A stretch of 64,000 bases of DNA from Clostridium chromiireducens (GTDB lineage: Bacteria > Bacillota > Clostridia > Clostridiales > Clostridiaceae): the NCBI RefSeq assembly GCF_002029255.1, contig NZ_MZGT01000004.1:1-64000 (forward strand), read 5' to 3'. The notes beneath the pieces were generated by a model. That model was not told the origin of the DNA and made no database searches. It saw only the letters and a list, made by a program, of their open reading frames with translations. Of the stretch, positions 1 to 8,417 are shown piece by piece; position 1 is the first letter of the stretch, and the number at the start of each line of letters is the position of its first letter. The position numbers and the translations under genes are program-made.

Positions 1-182
1 TATTATGGCTTTACAAATTGTATATAAATAAAAATGGGGGAGAGGCGATTAAATATTGAAGTTAAATACTTCATTATTATTTATTACCATATTAAATTTA
101 TTTATACATATTTTAGAGTGAAAATTTTATTATTGAATGGAATGATTACTTTAAAGTCTTGATAGCTAATATTTTACATAAA

Positions 183-914
183 CTATAACATTTTTAAGGC
201 ATCGCATAAAACTTTTCCAAAAGAATCATTAATGACTAAATCAGCTTTAGAATCAGCTGAAGTAGAACTTTTATTTATCAGCACAAGATTCTTACCTTTA
301 AAATAATTTATAAGCCCTGCCGCAGGGTAAACAACAAGTGATGTTCCACCAATGATAAGTGTATCAGCTTTAGAAATTGCAGCTACTGCACTGCTAATTA
401 CCTTATCATCTAGGCCTTCCTCATAGAGAACCACATCTGGTTTAACAGCTCCACCACATTTAGTACAGGTAGGAACTCCTTCAGCGGCTAAAATAAATTT
501 GGCATCATAGAATTCATTACACTTAATACAATAATTCCTATGAACAGATCCATGAAGCTCGAATACATTCTTGCTGCCAGCCATTTGATGAAGTCCATCT
601 ATGTTTTGAGTTACTATAGCTTTTAACTTTCCCATTTCTTCAAGTTTAGCTAATGCTAAATGTCCATTATTCGGTTTAGCCTCAGGATAGATAAGTTTTG
701 ATTTATAAAACCTAAAAAACTCTTCTGGATATCTAATATAGAATGTATGTGATACTAATTGTTCTGGGGTAAATGTAGCGTTTAATTTTTGGCTAAATAA
801 ACCTGTTGAACTTCTGAAGTCTGGAATATTGGACTCAGTGCTAATACCAGCTCCGCCGAAGAAAACTATGTTATTACTTTCCTTTAAAATCTTTGATAAT
901 TTTTCAATACTCAT
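183..914 (-). CDS. cobB: NAD-dependent protein deacylase (sirtuin, CobB/Sir2 family)
   Basis: This 243-residue protein removes acyl groups from lysines using NAD+, giving nicotinamide and O-acyl-ADP-ribose, in the cytoplasm. The NAD-binding GAGIS motif is at residues 21-25 and PDFR at 31-34. QNIDGLH is at 103-109, and the catalytic His is at about 121 in HGS. A zinc site is formed by Cys129, 132, 150 and 153. The later GGTS and LINKS motifs of the Rossmann fold are present, so it looks complete and of normal bacterial length. It is transcribed alone, divergent from the ferredoxin gene. An AGGTTT-type ribosome site precedes the ATG. The family call is firm; the acyl preference cannot be read. 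Confidence 0.95.
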   Translation of the reverse strand: MSIEKLSKILKESNNIVFFGGAGISTESNIPDFRSSTGLFSQKLNATFTPEQLVSHTFYIRYPEEFFRFYKSKLIYPEAKPNNGHLALAKLEEMGKLKAIVTQNIDGLHQMAGSKNVFELHGSVHRNYCIKCNEFYDAKFILAAEGVPTCTKCGGAVKPDVVLYEEGLDDKVISSAVAAISKADTLIIGGTSLVVYPAAGLINYFKGKNLVLINKSSTSADSKADLVINDSFGKVLCDALKML

Positions 915-1229
915 AAAAAACCTCCAATTATGATTTATTTTAATTCTTTAAAATACTGGTTATTAATTTTATTATTGCACAATTATTGGAAAAGATAAAA
1001 TAGATATATTTCTCTAAAAATAATTGCTAAATTAAACATTTGATGATAAAATGGAAAAAATAATAAAAAGTTTAGTGTAAAAAATTAATACAATTAAAAC
1101 TGAAAAAAGAAAAGAATTTATCATAAAATGATGTTTACCTCAATTTTGTTATTTTTAGTTATTTAGTACTTAGATTTTGACAATATGGAGGAAAATATAA
1201 ATATTAGTTTAAGAAAGAGGGGAAGTAAA

Positions 1230-1538
1230 ATGATTAGTTTAAAACATCATATTTTTGTTTGTGCAAGCTGTAGAGTTAATGGAATGCAAAAGGGAATGTG
1301 CTTCAGTAAAGATTCGGTAAAGGTTGTGCAAAAGTTTATGGAAGAAGTCGAGGATAGGGATCTAATAAATGAAGTAATGGTTACTAACACTGGATGCTTA
1401 GGAGTATGTAACAAAGGACCAATCGTAGTGGTTTATCCAGAAGGTACTTGGTACGGAAATGTAACTATTGACGATGTTGAAAGAATTATGGATGAACATA
1501 TTGAAGGTGGAAAAGTAGTAGAAGAATTAGTTATCTAA
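1230..1538 (+). CDS. Thioredoxin-like [2Fe-2S] ferredoxin
   Basis: This 102-residue electron carrier closely resembles the C. pasteurianum 2Fe-2S ferredoxin. Counting from the chosen start, cysteines fall at 11, 14, 24, 56 and 60; in the C. pasteurianum protein Cys11, 56, 60 and a loop Cys24 are the cluster ligands. The C-terminal VVVYPEG-WYG stretch is the thioredoxin-fold hallmark. The reading frame is open to 1185, but an AGAGGGGAA ribosome site sits just before the ATG at 1230, and that start gives the family's standard N-terminus. It is monocistronic, with a terminator at 1621-1646. The physiological partner is unknown from this context. Confidence 0.93.
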   Translation: MISLKHHIFVCASCRVNGMQKGMCFSKDSVKVVQKFMEEVEDRDLINEVMVTNTGCLGVCNKGPIVVVYPEGTWYGNVTIDDVERIMDEHIEGGKVVEELVI

Positions 1539-1620
1539 AGAATCTATTTTGCATATAAAGAAAGAAGTCTAAGTATGAAATTGCTTACATTTTACATATA
1601 TGCTCAATCTAAATGGAAAG

Positions 1621-1646
1621 AAGAGGTATACATGCCTCTCTTTTTT
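1621..1646 (+). terminator. Rho-independent terminator after the ferredoxin gene
   Basis: An AGAGGTA / TGCCTCT stem with a short loop (one G·T pair) is followed by CTTTTTT. Confidence 0.7.
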
Positions 1647-1920
1647 AGTTTATTAGAAAAATTTATAGTAGAGAAATTTCAATATTTCTAGTTGCAATAT
1701 ATAATCAAAAATATATTTTAACATCAAATAATAAATAATGATAAATTAGCTTAATTAAAAGATATAGAAGTTTGCTGTATTAATTTAGTTAAGATATGAT
1801 GCACAAAATGTACTGGCGTTAATTTTTTATATATTTAAGATAAAATTAGTGATTTAATATGTAGTGCATGAAGAATGTACTTTTGATTTGAAAAAATTAT
1901 TAAAAAAATTTGAGAAATGT
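1647..1920. other. AT-rich spacer, nothing recognised
   Basis: Between the ferredoxin terminator and the 5S rRNA promoter I see no convincing reading frame with a ribosome site and no strong hairpin. Confidence 0.5.
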
Positions 1921-1921
1921 G

Positions 1922-1950
1922 TTGACATAATATCCATATCTCGATATAAT
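1922..1950 (+). promoter_or_regulatory. Strong sigma-A promoter of the 5S rRNA / tRNA-Phe unit
   Basis: TTGACA (1922-1927) and TATAAT (1945-1950) are both perfect consensus hexamers with a 17-base spacer. The 5S gene begins 11 bases after the -10 box. Confidence 0.9.
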
Positions 1951-1960
1951 ACTACTTGTA

Positions 1961-2077
1961 TCTGGTGATGACGGCGTAGAGGTAACACTCCTTCCCATTC
2001 CGAACAGGAAAGTTAAGGTCTACAGCGCTGATGGTACTGCATGGGAGACTGTGTGGAAGAATAAGACGTTGCCAGGT
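1961..2077 (+). rRNA. rrf: 5S ribosomal RNA
   Basis: About 117 bases with the typical bacterial 5S layout. The 5' TCTGGTGATGACGGCG pairs with the 3' end near GACGTTGCCAGGT. The conserved loop CCCATTCCGAACAGGAA is present. No 16S or 23S gene lies upstream within the window; the gene has its own promoter and is followed 5 bases later by tRNA-Phe. Exact ends are estimated from helix I. Confidence 0.93.
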
Positions 2078-2082
2078 AATAT

Positions 2083-2158
<76 letters not shown>

Positions 2159-2162
2159 AAAT

Positions 2163-2199
2163 AAAAAGCACTAACTTAAAGTTAGTGCTTTTTATTTTT
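2163..2199 (+). terminator. Terminator of the 5S rRNA / tRNA-Phe unit
   Basis: A near-perfect 15-bp stem (AAAAAGCACTAACTT and its complement) is followed by TTTTTATTTTT, five bases after the tRNA. Confidence 0.9.
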
Positions 2200-2286
2200 A
2201 GAATAATGTCTGAAATAAGTGACATTTAGAATAGCAAGATTGCACTTCTAAATAGCACTTATTAATTTTTTAGGTGTTAAGGAATG

Positions 2287-2697
2287 TTAAACCGTACATT
2301 GTTCAACATTTATAGAGTAGTTACCACAGCTAGGACACACTGTTACGCTAACTATATAGCTATCATCAATTTTGCCTAAGCCAAAAAGTTTGTTGAAAGA
2401 TGTATTTTTGTATTCATTACTAATAGTATTAATTATATACTCATTATCCTTTGTATAAATGTAATAGTGGTATTCGAGATAACGATATGATTTATTTATT
2501 TGTTCTTGAGCATCGCAGGAACATTTATCAGCATAATATTCATTTGAAAAACTTACTTCTTCGCCTTCGTTTAAAGCATTTAAGACCATATCTACTGATA
2601 AGCCATTAACTTCGCTTTCGTCAGCAAAAAATATTCCGTCACAATTATTTTGTGTTAGTATGTATTCTTTATTATCATAGGTAAATTTATAATCCAT
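2287..2697 (-). CDS. Clostridial protein of unknown function (DUF3785-like)
   Basis: 136 residues, soluble, acidic, with no signal peptide or membrane segment. Cysteines occur as a CSC pair in the middle (residues 59-61) and a CPSC near the C-terminus, a possible metal-binding arrangement. The recurring YRYLEYHYYIY stretch is rich in aromatics. It resembles the small Clostridium family DUF3785 from memory; this was not searched. A TAGGAGG ribosome site precedes the ATG. It stands alone between tRNA-Phe and ung and is convergent with the tRNA unit. No function is assigned. Confidence 0.75.
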   Translation of the reverse strand: MDYKFTYDNKEYILTQNNCDGIFFADESEVNGLSVDMVLNALNEGEEVSFSNEYYADKCSCDAQEQINKSYRYLEYHYYIYTKDNEYIINTISNEYKNTSFNKLFGLGKIDDSYIVSVTVCPSCGNYSINVEQCTV

Positions 2698-2865
2698 AAA
2701 ATAATCCTCCTAAGACTAGAGTCTAGATTTTATATTTGGATACTCAAGCTTACTAAGCCAAGATACTTAATTGAGTTTCCATATAATCATTATACACTAA
2801 ATAAATTAGTTATTAGTGCAGCCCTTAATATTTTTTCTCATACATGTGAGCATATTATAAAGAAT

Positions 2866-2895
2866 AACATAAAGTAAACAGATTTACTTTATGTT
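2866..2895 (-). terminator. Probable terminator of ung
   Basis: A perfect 13-bp hairpin (AACATAAAGTAAA and its complement around a 4-base loop) lies immediately after the ung stop on the minus strand. The following tract is only moderately U-rich. Confidence 0.6.
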
Positions 2896-2901
2896 ATATT
2901 T

Positions 2902-3579
2902 TTATATATTTTCAATTTGCCAATCAATTGGTGCCTGGTTTGTAGATATGAGGAATTCATTTGTTTTTGAAAAAGGTTTGCTGCCAAAGAATCCTCTTGC
3001 TGCTGATAATGGACTAGGATGAACAGATTTTATTATGTAATGCTTAGAATTAGTAATTAAGCTAGTTTTTGAAATGGCATTATTCCCCCAAAGAATAAAG
3101 ACTATAGGAGTATCTTTTTTATTTAAAATTTCAATGATTTTGTTAGTGAACTCCTCCCAACCCTTATTCTTATGAGAATTAGCTTCTCCGGCTCTAACTG
3201 TAAGTACTGTATTCAATAATAAAACACCTTGATCGGCCCACCTTTTGAGATATCCATTGTTTGGAATATAACAACCTAAATCAGTATGTAATTCTTTATA
3301 TATATTAATTAAAGATGGTGGTGCTTTCACACCGGGATTAACAGAAAAACTTAATCCGTGTGCTTGATTTGGACCATGGTAGGGATCCTGACCAAGTATA
3401 ACAACCTTGACATTTTTATAAGGTGTAAAATGAAGTGCATTAAAAAGATCATACATATTAGGATATATAACTTTAGAGTTATATTCATTTACTAAAAATT
3501 TTCTAAGATTAATATAATAGTCTTTTTGGAATTCAGATTCTAAATAATTATTCCAATCGTTTTTTAATATTTCAGACAT
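2902..3579 (-). CDS. ung: Uracil-DNA glycosylase, family 1
   Basis: Excises uracil from DNA as the first step of base excision repair. The water-activating motif GQDPYHG is at residues 63-69 with catalytic Asp65. The minor-groove motif HPSPLSA begins at His187. A uracil-contacting LLLNTVLTV segment is also present. The frame is open to a TTG at 3591, but that TTG lies in TTGGGTGAT, which reads better as the ribosome site for the ATG at 3579. I therefore start there, giving 225 residues, the usual length. Monocistronic. Confidence 0.96.
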   Translation of the reverse strand: MSEILKNDWNNYLESEFQKDYYINLRKFLVNEYNSKVIYPNMYDLFNALHFTPYKNVKVVILGQDPYHGPNQAHGLSFSVNPGVKAPPSLINIYKELHTDLGCYIPNNGYLKRWADQGVLLLNTVLTVRAGEANSHKNKGWEEFTNKIIEILNKKDTPIVFILWGNNAISKTSLITNSKHYIIKSVHPSPLSAARGFFGSKPFSKTNEFLISTNQAPIDWQIENI

Positions 3580-3761
3580 AAAATCACCCAATAATTATTA
3601 TAACATTTTATTACAAGTTTATGTATAATGTATCTTTCACTATGTAAATTTCAAATTTATTTAGTTATATTATTGTTAGTCACGGCAGATACTGTTAAAA
3701 TGAAAGGTATATAACAAAATGTTAAGTAATATAAAAAATAAGTATATAAAGGAGAATTTAC

Positions 3762-4508
3762 ATGGAAAATAAGGTATTAGCTATTGCAGCAGGAAATGAA
3801 ATAACAGAAAAAGACTTAAATGCGATAATCTCAAGATATCCTCAAGAACAAAGAGGGGCTCTACAAAATGAAGCAAAAAGAAATCAATTAATAGAACAAT
3901 TAATCTCATTTGAGTTAATGAATAAATTTGGAAAAGAAATAGAATTAGATAAAACACAAGAATATAAAGAAGCTATGGAGAATATATCAAAAGAAGTTAT
4001 AACTTCAATGGCAATAAATAAAGTATTAGGTGATGTTACTGTTACAGATGAAGAAGTTAAAAAGTATTATGAAGATAATAACGAATCTTTTGGTCAACCA
4101 GCAACAGTTGCTGCTAGACATATATTAGTTGAAACAGAAGAAGAAGCTAATAAAGCAAAAGAAGAAATTTTAAGTGGTAAGATATCTTTTGGTGATGCTT
4201 CGATGAAATATTCAATGTGTCCATCGAACCAACAAGGTGGAAGTTTAGGCGAATTTTCAAAAGGAATGATGGTTCCAGAATTTGAAGAAGCTGCTTTTAC
4301 AGCAGAAATAGGTGTGATAACTGAACCAGTTAAGACTCAATTCGGATATCATTTAGTATTAGTAGATGCAAAAAATGAAGCATCAGTTAAAAGTTTTGAT
4401 GAAGTTAAGGACGATGTTTTAAATCAATTAATAAAAGAAAACCAACATAAGAAATATGATCAAATACTAAAAGAGTTAGAAGGAAAATATGGAGTAGAAA
4501 GAAAGTAA
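3762..4508 (+). CDS. Parvulin-type peptidyl-prolyl cis-trans isomerase
   Basis: 248 residues. An N-terminal SurA-like helical chaperone region (about 5-95) is followed by one rotamase domain (about 114-203). The latter has the family motifs RHILV, FGDASMKYS, GGSLGEF and TQFGYHLV. No signal peptide or lipobox is visible, unlike PrsA, so a cytoplasmic foldase is likely. AAGGAG lies 9 bases before the ATG. The long hairpin element A1 begins about 20 bases after the stop and may end this transcript. Confidence 0.9.
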   Translation: MENKVLAIAAGNEITEKDLNAIISRYPQEQRGALQNEAKRNQLIEQLISFELMNKFGKEIELDKTQEYKEAMENISKEVITSMAINKVLGDVTVTDEEVKKYYEDNNESFGQPATVAARHILVETEEEANKAKEEILSGKISFGDASMKYSMCPSNQQGGSLGEFSKGMMVPEFEEAAFTAEIGVITEPVKTQFGYHLVLVDAKNEASVKSFDEVKDDVLNQLIKENQHKKYDQILKELEGKYGVERK

Positions 4509-4528
4509 ATCCATATACAAAAGGTATT

Positions 4529-4778
4529 GTGAAGAACTTAAAGTGAAGCAATGAACAACCGAAAGAGAATACATATATGTTCCACAGAGCTATGAAAAAT
4601 TTCGCTGAGCATATCTAAATGGAAAGTTGTACCCACGTCTGCGTGTTCCTGTGACAAGCACAGGACAGGCAGACGTGGAACAACTTCCCGTTAAGATATG
4701 CAGCAGCTTATTTTTCAATGCTTGTTCCACATATATGTATTCTCTTTCTTTGTTTTGCTATCACTTTAAGTATTTCAC
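4529..4778. repeat. Long intergenic hairpin element, family A copy 1
   Basis: A 250-bp imperfect palindrome fills most of this spacer. The left arm begins GTGAAGAACTTAAAG; the reverse complement of the right end begins GTGAAATACTTAAAG. Both arms carry AGAGAATACATATATGT. The centre is a second nested stem: GCATATCT, AAGTTGT and CCACGTCTGC on the left pair with their complements on the right around TCCTGTG/CACAGGA. The outer arm is clearly homologous to the element at 16904-17038, which lacks the nested centre. No reading frame. A mobile or structural repeat is inferred. Confidence 0.8.
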
Positions 4779-4987
4779 ATATACATATTAAAGAATATAT
4801 GAGTATTGTATTATAAATATATAAACTATATGAAAAGTCTTGAATATTAATTCCTTAAAGGTATCGTAGCTAGAGAAATATAAAAATACCTGTATAAATA
4901 TATTCCATTTCGGTTGATTATAAGTAAACTTAAAGTATCATCATTCTATATTTCGGTACTACACAATACCTTTCAATAGGTGAACTT

Positions 4988-5632
4988 TTACAGTAAATCT
5001 AGAAAAGAATCAATATATTTATCGGCATATTTAAGAAGCTCGTCCTTAGGAGCGGAGCATTCATAATCATTTACTGCAATTACTTTCATGTTGGCAGCCT
5101 TTGCTCCTTGCATTGCTGGAAGTATATCTTCAAATACTAGACAATCCTCAGGATTAATTCCTAACTTAGTTGCTGCTAGTAGGTAGACATCAGGAAAGTT
5201 TTTACCTTTGGTAACTTCATCTGTAGTTGTAATTGAATCAAAATAAGCATATATCCCATTATTTTTTAAGCAGGATTCTAATAGGGGAATAGAGTTACTA
5301 GTAGCTAGAGCAATTTTTATATTTAAAGATTTTAAGTGATCCAAAAACTCTTTTACACCTAATTTAAGTTTAACATTATTAGAATAATGATTAAACGCCA
5401 TATTGTGCCAATCAATTAATATTTTCTCGATTGAATCGTCAATGTTAAATCTTTTTTTGAAATAGACAGCGGTCTGCTGAAAGCTTAAATGCTCAATCTC
5501 GTTTCTTAAGTCGTCAGGCATAGAATGGCCTTTCATTTGAAGATAATCAACATCAATTTGGGACCAAACCCACATGGAATCCACTAAAGTGCCATCTAAA
5601 TCAAATATTACGCCTTTTATATTAGTTAACAT
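4988..5632 (-). CDS. HAD-superfamily phosphatase/phosphomutase (beta-phosphoglucomutase-like)
   Basis: 214 residues. Motif I DLDGTLVDS is at 11-19, with nucleophile Asp11 and acid/base Asp13. Motif II is ALATSNS, near 110. The motif III lysine is in TKGKNFP, and motif IV is VFEDILPAMQGA. An alpha-helical cap lies between motifs I and II, as in the PGMB/phosphoglycolate phosphatase subfamily. Substrate cannot be told from sequence. A GGAGG-type site precedes the ATG. It is transcribed alone on the minus strand, converging on the parvulin gene across element A1. Confidence 0.9.
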   Translation of the reverse strand: MLTNIKGVIFDLDGTLVDSMWVWSQIDVDYLQMKGHSMPDDLRNEIEHLSFQQTAVYFKKRFNIDDSIEKILIDWHNMAFNHYSNNVKLKLGVKEFLDHLKSLNIKIALATSNSIPLLESCLKNNGIYAYFDSITTTDEVTKGKNFPDVYLLAATKLGINPEDCLVFEDILPAMQGAKAANMKVIAVNDYECSAPKDELLKYADKYIDSFLDLL

Positions 5633-5764
5633 GGAAACCTCCTAAATTTGTTTGGTATAGTTTTATTACTTATCTGAATCTTATAGGATAGTTAGCATCG
5701 TATATTATCATAAGTGGTAAAATAAAATTGTACTATTTTGAATGTGTAATATTAAAAATAGTAA

Positions 5765-5797
5765 ATAAAAAAACTTAAGGATTTTTCCTTAAGTTAT
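5765..5797 (-). terminator. Terminator of tRNA-Pro
   Basis: On the minus strand AACTTAAGG / CCTTAAGTT forms a 9-bp stem followed by a run of seven or more T. Confidence 0.85.
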
Positions 5798-5818
5798 AAG
5801 AATTTTTAATTATATTCT

Positions 5819-5894
5819 TGGTCGGGGTGACAGGGATTGAACCTGCGACCTCATGGTCCCAAACCACGCGCGCTCCCAGCTGCGCCACACCCCG
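5819..5894 (-). tRNA. tRNA-Pro (anticodon TGG)
   Basis: Read on the minus strand, the acceptor CGGGGTG pairs with CACCCCG and CCA is encoded. The anticodon arm CGTGG-TTTGGGA-CCATG gives TGG. It is a single-gene unit with its own promoter and terminator. Confidence 0.97.
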
Positions 5895-5905
5895 ATATAT
5901 TTATA

Positions 5906-5934
5906 ATTATATGATCAAGTATAGTTATTGTCAA
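5906..5934 (-). promoter_or_regulatory. Sigma-A promoter of tRNA-Pro
   Basis: On the minus strand TTGACA and TATAAT are perfect hexamers 17 bases apart. The tRNA starts 11 bases downstream of the -10 box. Confidence 0.9.
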
Positions 5935-6151
5935 GTTTTTTAGTTAGGATATGAGATTAAATTTAGTATAAAAAAATAGTCCTTCGGTATAAAAAGGAAA
6001 AATATTTTGAAAATAATGGAATATAACTATTGATGTAAAGGTTATGATTGAGCTATAATAAGAAATGTAAAGAATGACTTAGAAAAAGAGGGGAATCCGG
6101 ACGATATATATATATTATTAGAATAAACTAAGTATTCGCCATATAGACGAA

Positions 6152-6180
6152 TTGTCCATCTTTACTGAAAGTGTTATAAT
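6152..6180 (+). promoter_or_regulatory. Probable sigma-A promoter of the NlpC/P60 gene
   Basis: TTGTCC (6152-6157), 17 bases, TATAAT (6175-6180). The predicted start leaves a leader of about 50 bases. Confidence 0.65.
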
Positions 6181-6235
6181 TATGTAGTAATTTAGAAAAA
6201 ATGGAGGAGGGAAGGTTTTAAAAGACCGATGATAG

Positions 6236-7468
6236 ATGAGAAGTAGAGTTTTAGCTATTATGTTAGCTACCGTAATCGTTATAGGTAATTCGGTACCAGC
6301 GTTTGCGACGCCAGATAATCAACAGTTAAGTGATTCGAGACAGAAATATGCAGAAATTGAAAGCAAGATATCAGACATCCAGAATAAGATTTATGATTTA
6401 GATATACAAATAGAGCCACTACAATTAACGGTGGATAAAAACACAAAGGAAATAAAAAGTATTAATAATGTCATTGATAATACTACAAAAGATATTGATC
6501 AATGCAAAAAGGAAATTAATACGTTGGATTTAGCTTTAGGACAAAGAGTTAAAGCAATGTATATGTCTGGTGATTTAGAATTCAGTTATTTGAACTTTAT
6601 ACTTGAATCAGAATCAACAAGTGATTTCTTTTCTAGAGCAGAGGCAGTAAGCAAGATTATAGGTAAAGATAAATCTGCAATAGAGGATATTACAAGTAAA
6701 AAAGAAGAATTAAACAATAAGATACAGTCTTTGGAAGATAAAAAAGTTGAAATAGACAAACTTAATAAAGAAATAAAAGCAAGTTTAAATGAATTAGATG
6801 GAAAGAAAAAAGAAGAGGAAGCATTAGCTGTTCAAGCTAAAGAAGAAAAGAAGAATTTTGATGCACAATATTTATCACAGCTTGAAAAAGATCTTATAAA
6901 GCCTCAAATAGATGCATTAAATAATTCAAATGCTTCAGCTGCAGAACTTCAGGCGGCAATCGATCAACTAAGAAGGATTAGAGATAATCAAATTAAGAGT
7001 GAGATTGTTACTAATGAAATTAATGATAAGATAGAAAAGGCTAAATTAGTAGTAGCATCAAAAAAAGCGGCTGAAACAAAAATATCTAAACCAAGTAGAG
7101 GTGGAAAAGTATCTGTACCATCAGCAGGAAATGCTCAGGCAATTTTAAATGCGGCATATGCTCAGTTAGGAAAGCCTTATCAATGGGGTGCAACAGGTGT
7201 ATCAACATTCGATTGTTCAGGATTTACACAATATGTATATGAAAATGCTGCAGGAGTTGATATATCAAGAACAACATATTCACAAATCAATGAAGGACAA
7301 GCAGTTAGCCAAGGTGATCTTCAACCTGGAGATTTAGTATTTACTCATCCAGGCCATGTTGGTATATATGTTGGTAATGGGCAAATGATCCATGCACCAC
7401 AAACAGGAGATGTAGTTAAAGTAGGTCCTGTTTATAGTTTCTATGCAGGAAGAAGAATTGTAAAGTAG
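6236..7468 (+). CDS. Secreted coiled-coil NlpC/P60 peptidoglycan endopeptidase
   Basis: 410 residues. A signal peptide (1-24, cleavage after AFA) is followed by a long coiled coil (about 30-275), then a short linker and a C-terminal NlpC/P60 domain (about 300-410). The catalytic Cys is at about 327 in FDCSGF, with His at about 373 in HPGHVGIY and a third residue in MIHAPQ. The layout is that of PcsB/CwlO-type hydrolases, which are activated by FtsEX in other Firmicutes; ftsEX lies 24 kb away here. An in-frame stop just upstream fixes the ATG, but the best GGAGGAGG is some 25 bases away, so the ribosome site is unusual. Confidence 0.92.
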   Translation: MRSRVLAIMLATVIVIGNSVPAFATPDNQQLSDSRQKYAEIESKISDIQNKIYDLDIQIEPLQLTVDKNTKEIKSINNVIDNTTKDIDQCKKEINTLDLALGQRVKAMYMSGDLEFSYLNFILESESTSDFFSRAEAVSKIIGKDKSAIEDITSKKEELNNKIQSLEDKKVEIDKLNKEIKASLNELDGKKKEEEALAVQAKEEKKNFDAQYLSQLEKDLIKPQIDALNNSNASAAELQAAIDQLRRIRDNQIKSEIVTNEINDKIEKAKLVVASKKAAETKISKPSRGGKVSVPSAGNAQAILNAAYAQLGKPYQWGATGVSTFDCSGFTQYVYENAAGVDISRTTYSQINEGQAVSQGDLQPGDLVFTHPGHVGIYVGNGQMIHAPQTGDVVKVGPVYSFYAGRRIVK

Positions 7469-7508
7469 TTGACATAAGAAATTAGTTGTTAATATATGAT
7501 TTAAGGCT

Positions 7509-7546
7509 AAAGCCCTTCTGTAACCACACAGAAGGGCTTTTTTTAT
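7509..7546 (+). terminator. Terminator after the NlpC/P60 gene
   Basis: AGCCCTTCTGT / ACAGAAGGGCT, an 11-bp GC-rich stem with a 6-base loop, followed by TTTTTTT. Confidence 0.93.
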
Positions 7547-7666
7547 TTAATGTGTGATGCTATAATGTGAAATGTATGATTAGTAATAATTTTTCATATG
7601 ATAGAATTAATTATCCAAATTAATGAAGTGTAATTAAACACATTTATAAAGTAAGGGAAGAATAAT

Positions 7667-8416
7667 ATGAATGGTGAATTAGAATATATAAGAGAAGATG
7701 AAACTATAGATGATCTGCAACTTAAAGGTTTAAATCTAATCCAAAAAAAGGATGGATTTAAATTTGGAATAGATGCTGTTTTGCTATCAGATTTCGCTAA
7801 TGTAAAAAGTAAGCATAAAGTAATGGATCTATGCACGGGAACAGGGATCGTTCCATTTTTGTTATATGGAAAGTATGGGCCACAAAGCGTATATGGATTA
7901 GAAATTCAAGAAGAAATGGTTGACATGGCAAAGAGAAGTGCAAAATTAAACTTACTAGGAGAACAAATTAAATTTTTTCAAGGAGATTTAAAAAATATAG
8001 GCAAATTAAAGCAATTTGAAAAGTTTGATGTAGTCACTGTAAATCCTCCTTATAAATTGAATAGCGCTGGAATTATAAATACTAATGATAAGTTAGCGAT
8101 TGCTAGGCACGAAATATTATGTAATTTAGAAGATGTAATTATTGCATCTAGGATTTTATTAAAGGATAATGGGAGGCTTTTTATGATACATAGGCCTGAA
8201 AGATTAGCTGATATTTTCACTTTGATGAGAAAATATAAAATAGAGCCTAAGAGAGTAAAAATGATCCATCCTAAAATAGGTAAAGCTCCTAATATAGTAT
8301 TAGTTGAAGGACAAAGGGATGGAGGAGCATACTTGAAGTGGGATGCACCATTATATGTTTATGATGATAATGGGAAGTATACTAAGGAAATAGACTCAAT
8401 ATATTGGAGGATATAG
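7667..8416 (+). CDS. trmN6: tRNA1(Val) adenine-37 N6-methyltransferase family
   Basis: 249 residues with a class I SAM-binding fold: motif I LCTGTGIVPFLL (about 56-67) and the amino-methyltransferase signature NPPY at about 126-129. Enzymes of this family methylate adenosine 37 of tRNA1(Val) or related substrates. It lies one base before rsmI, so the two are co-transcribed; trmN6-rsmI pairing is common in Firmicutes. Family assignment is secure, while the exact tRNA target is inferred. Confidence 0.88.
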   Translation: MNGELEYIREDETIDDLQLKGLNLIQKKDGFKFGIDAVLLSDFANVKSKHKVMDLCTGTGIVPFLLYGKYGPQSVYGLEIQEEMVDMAKRSAKLNLLGEQIKFFQGDLKNIGKLKQFEKFDVVTVNPPYKLNSAGIINTNDKLAIARHEILCNLEDVIIASRILLKDNGRLFMIHRPERLADIFTLMRKYKIEPKRVKMIHPKIGKAPNIVLVEGQRDGGAYLKWDAPLYVYDDNGKYTKEIDSIYWRI

Positions 8417-8417
8417 T

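Noticed and set aside
6201-6221. Six-codon leader frame in ATGGAGGAGGGAAGG
   Set aside because: More simply read as a displaced Shine-Dalgarno tract; nothing supports translation.
6061-6235. Possible c-di-AMP (ydaO) riboswitch before the NlpC/P60 gene
   Set aside because: The GGGGAATCCGG string was suggestive because this riboswitch often controls wall hydrolases, but the rest of the consensus and pairing elements are not seen and the predicted promoter lies downstream of it.
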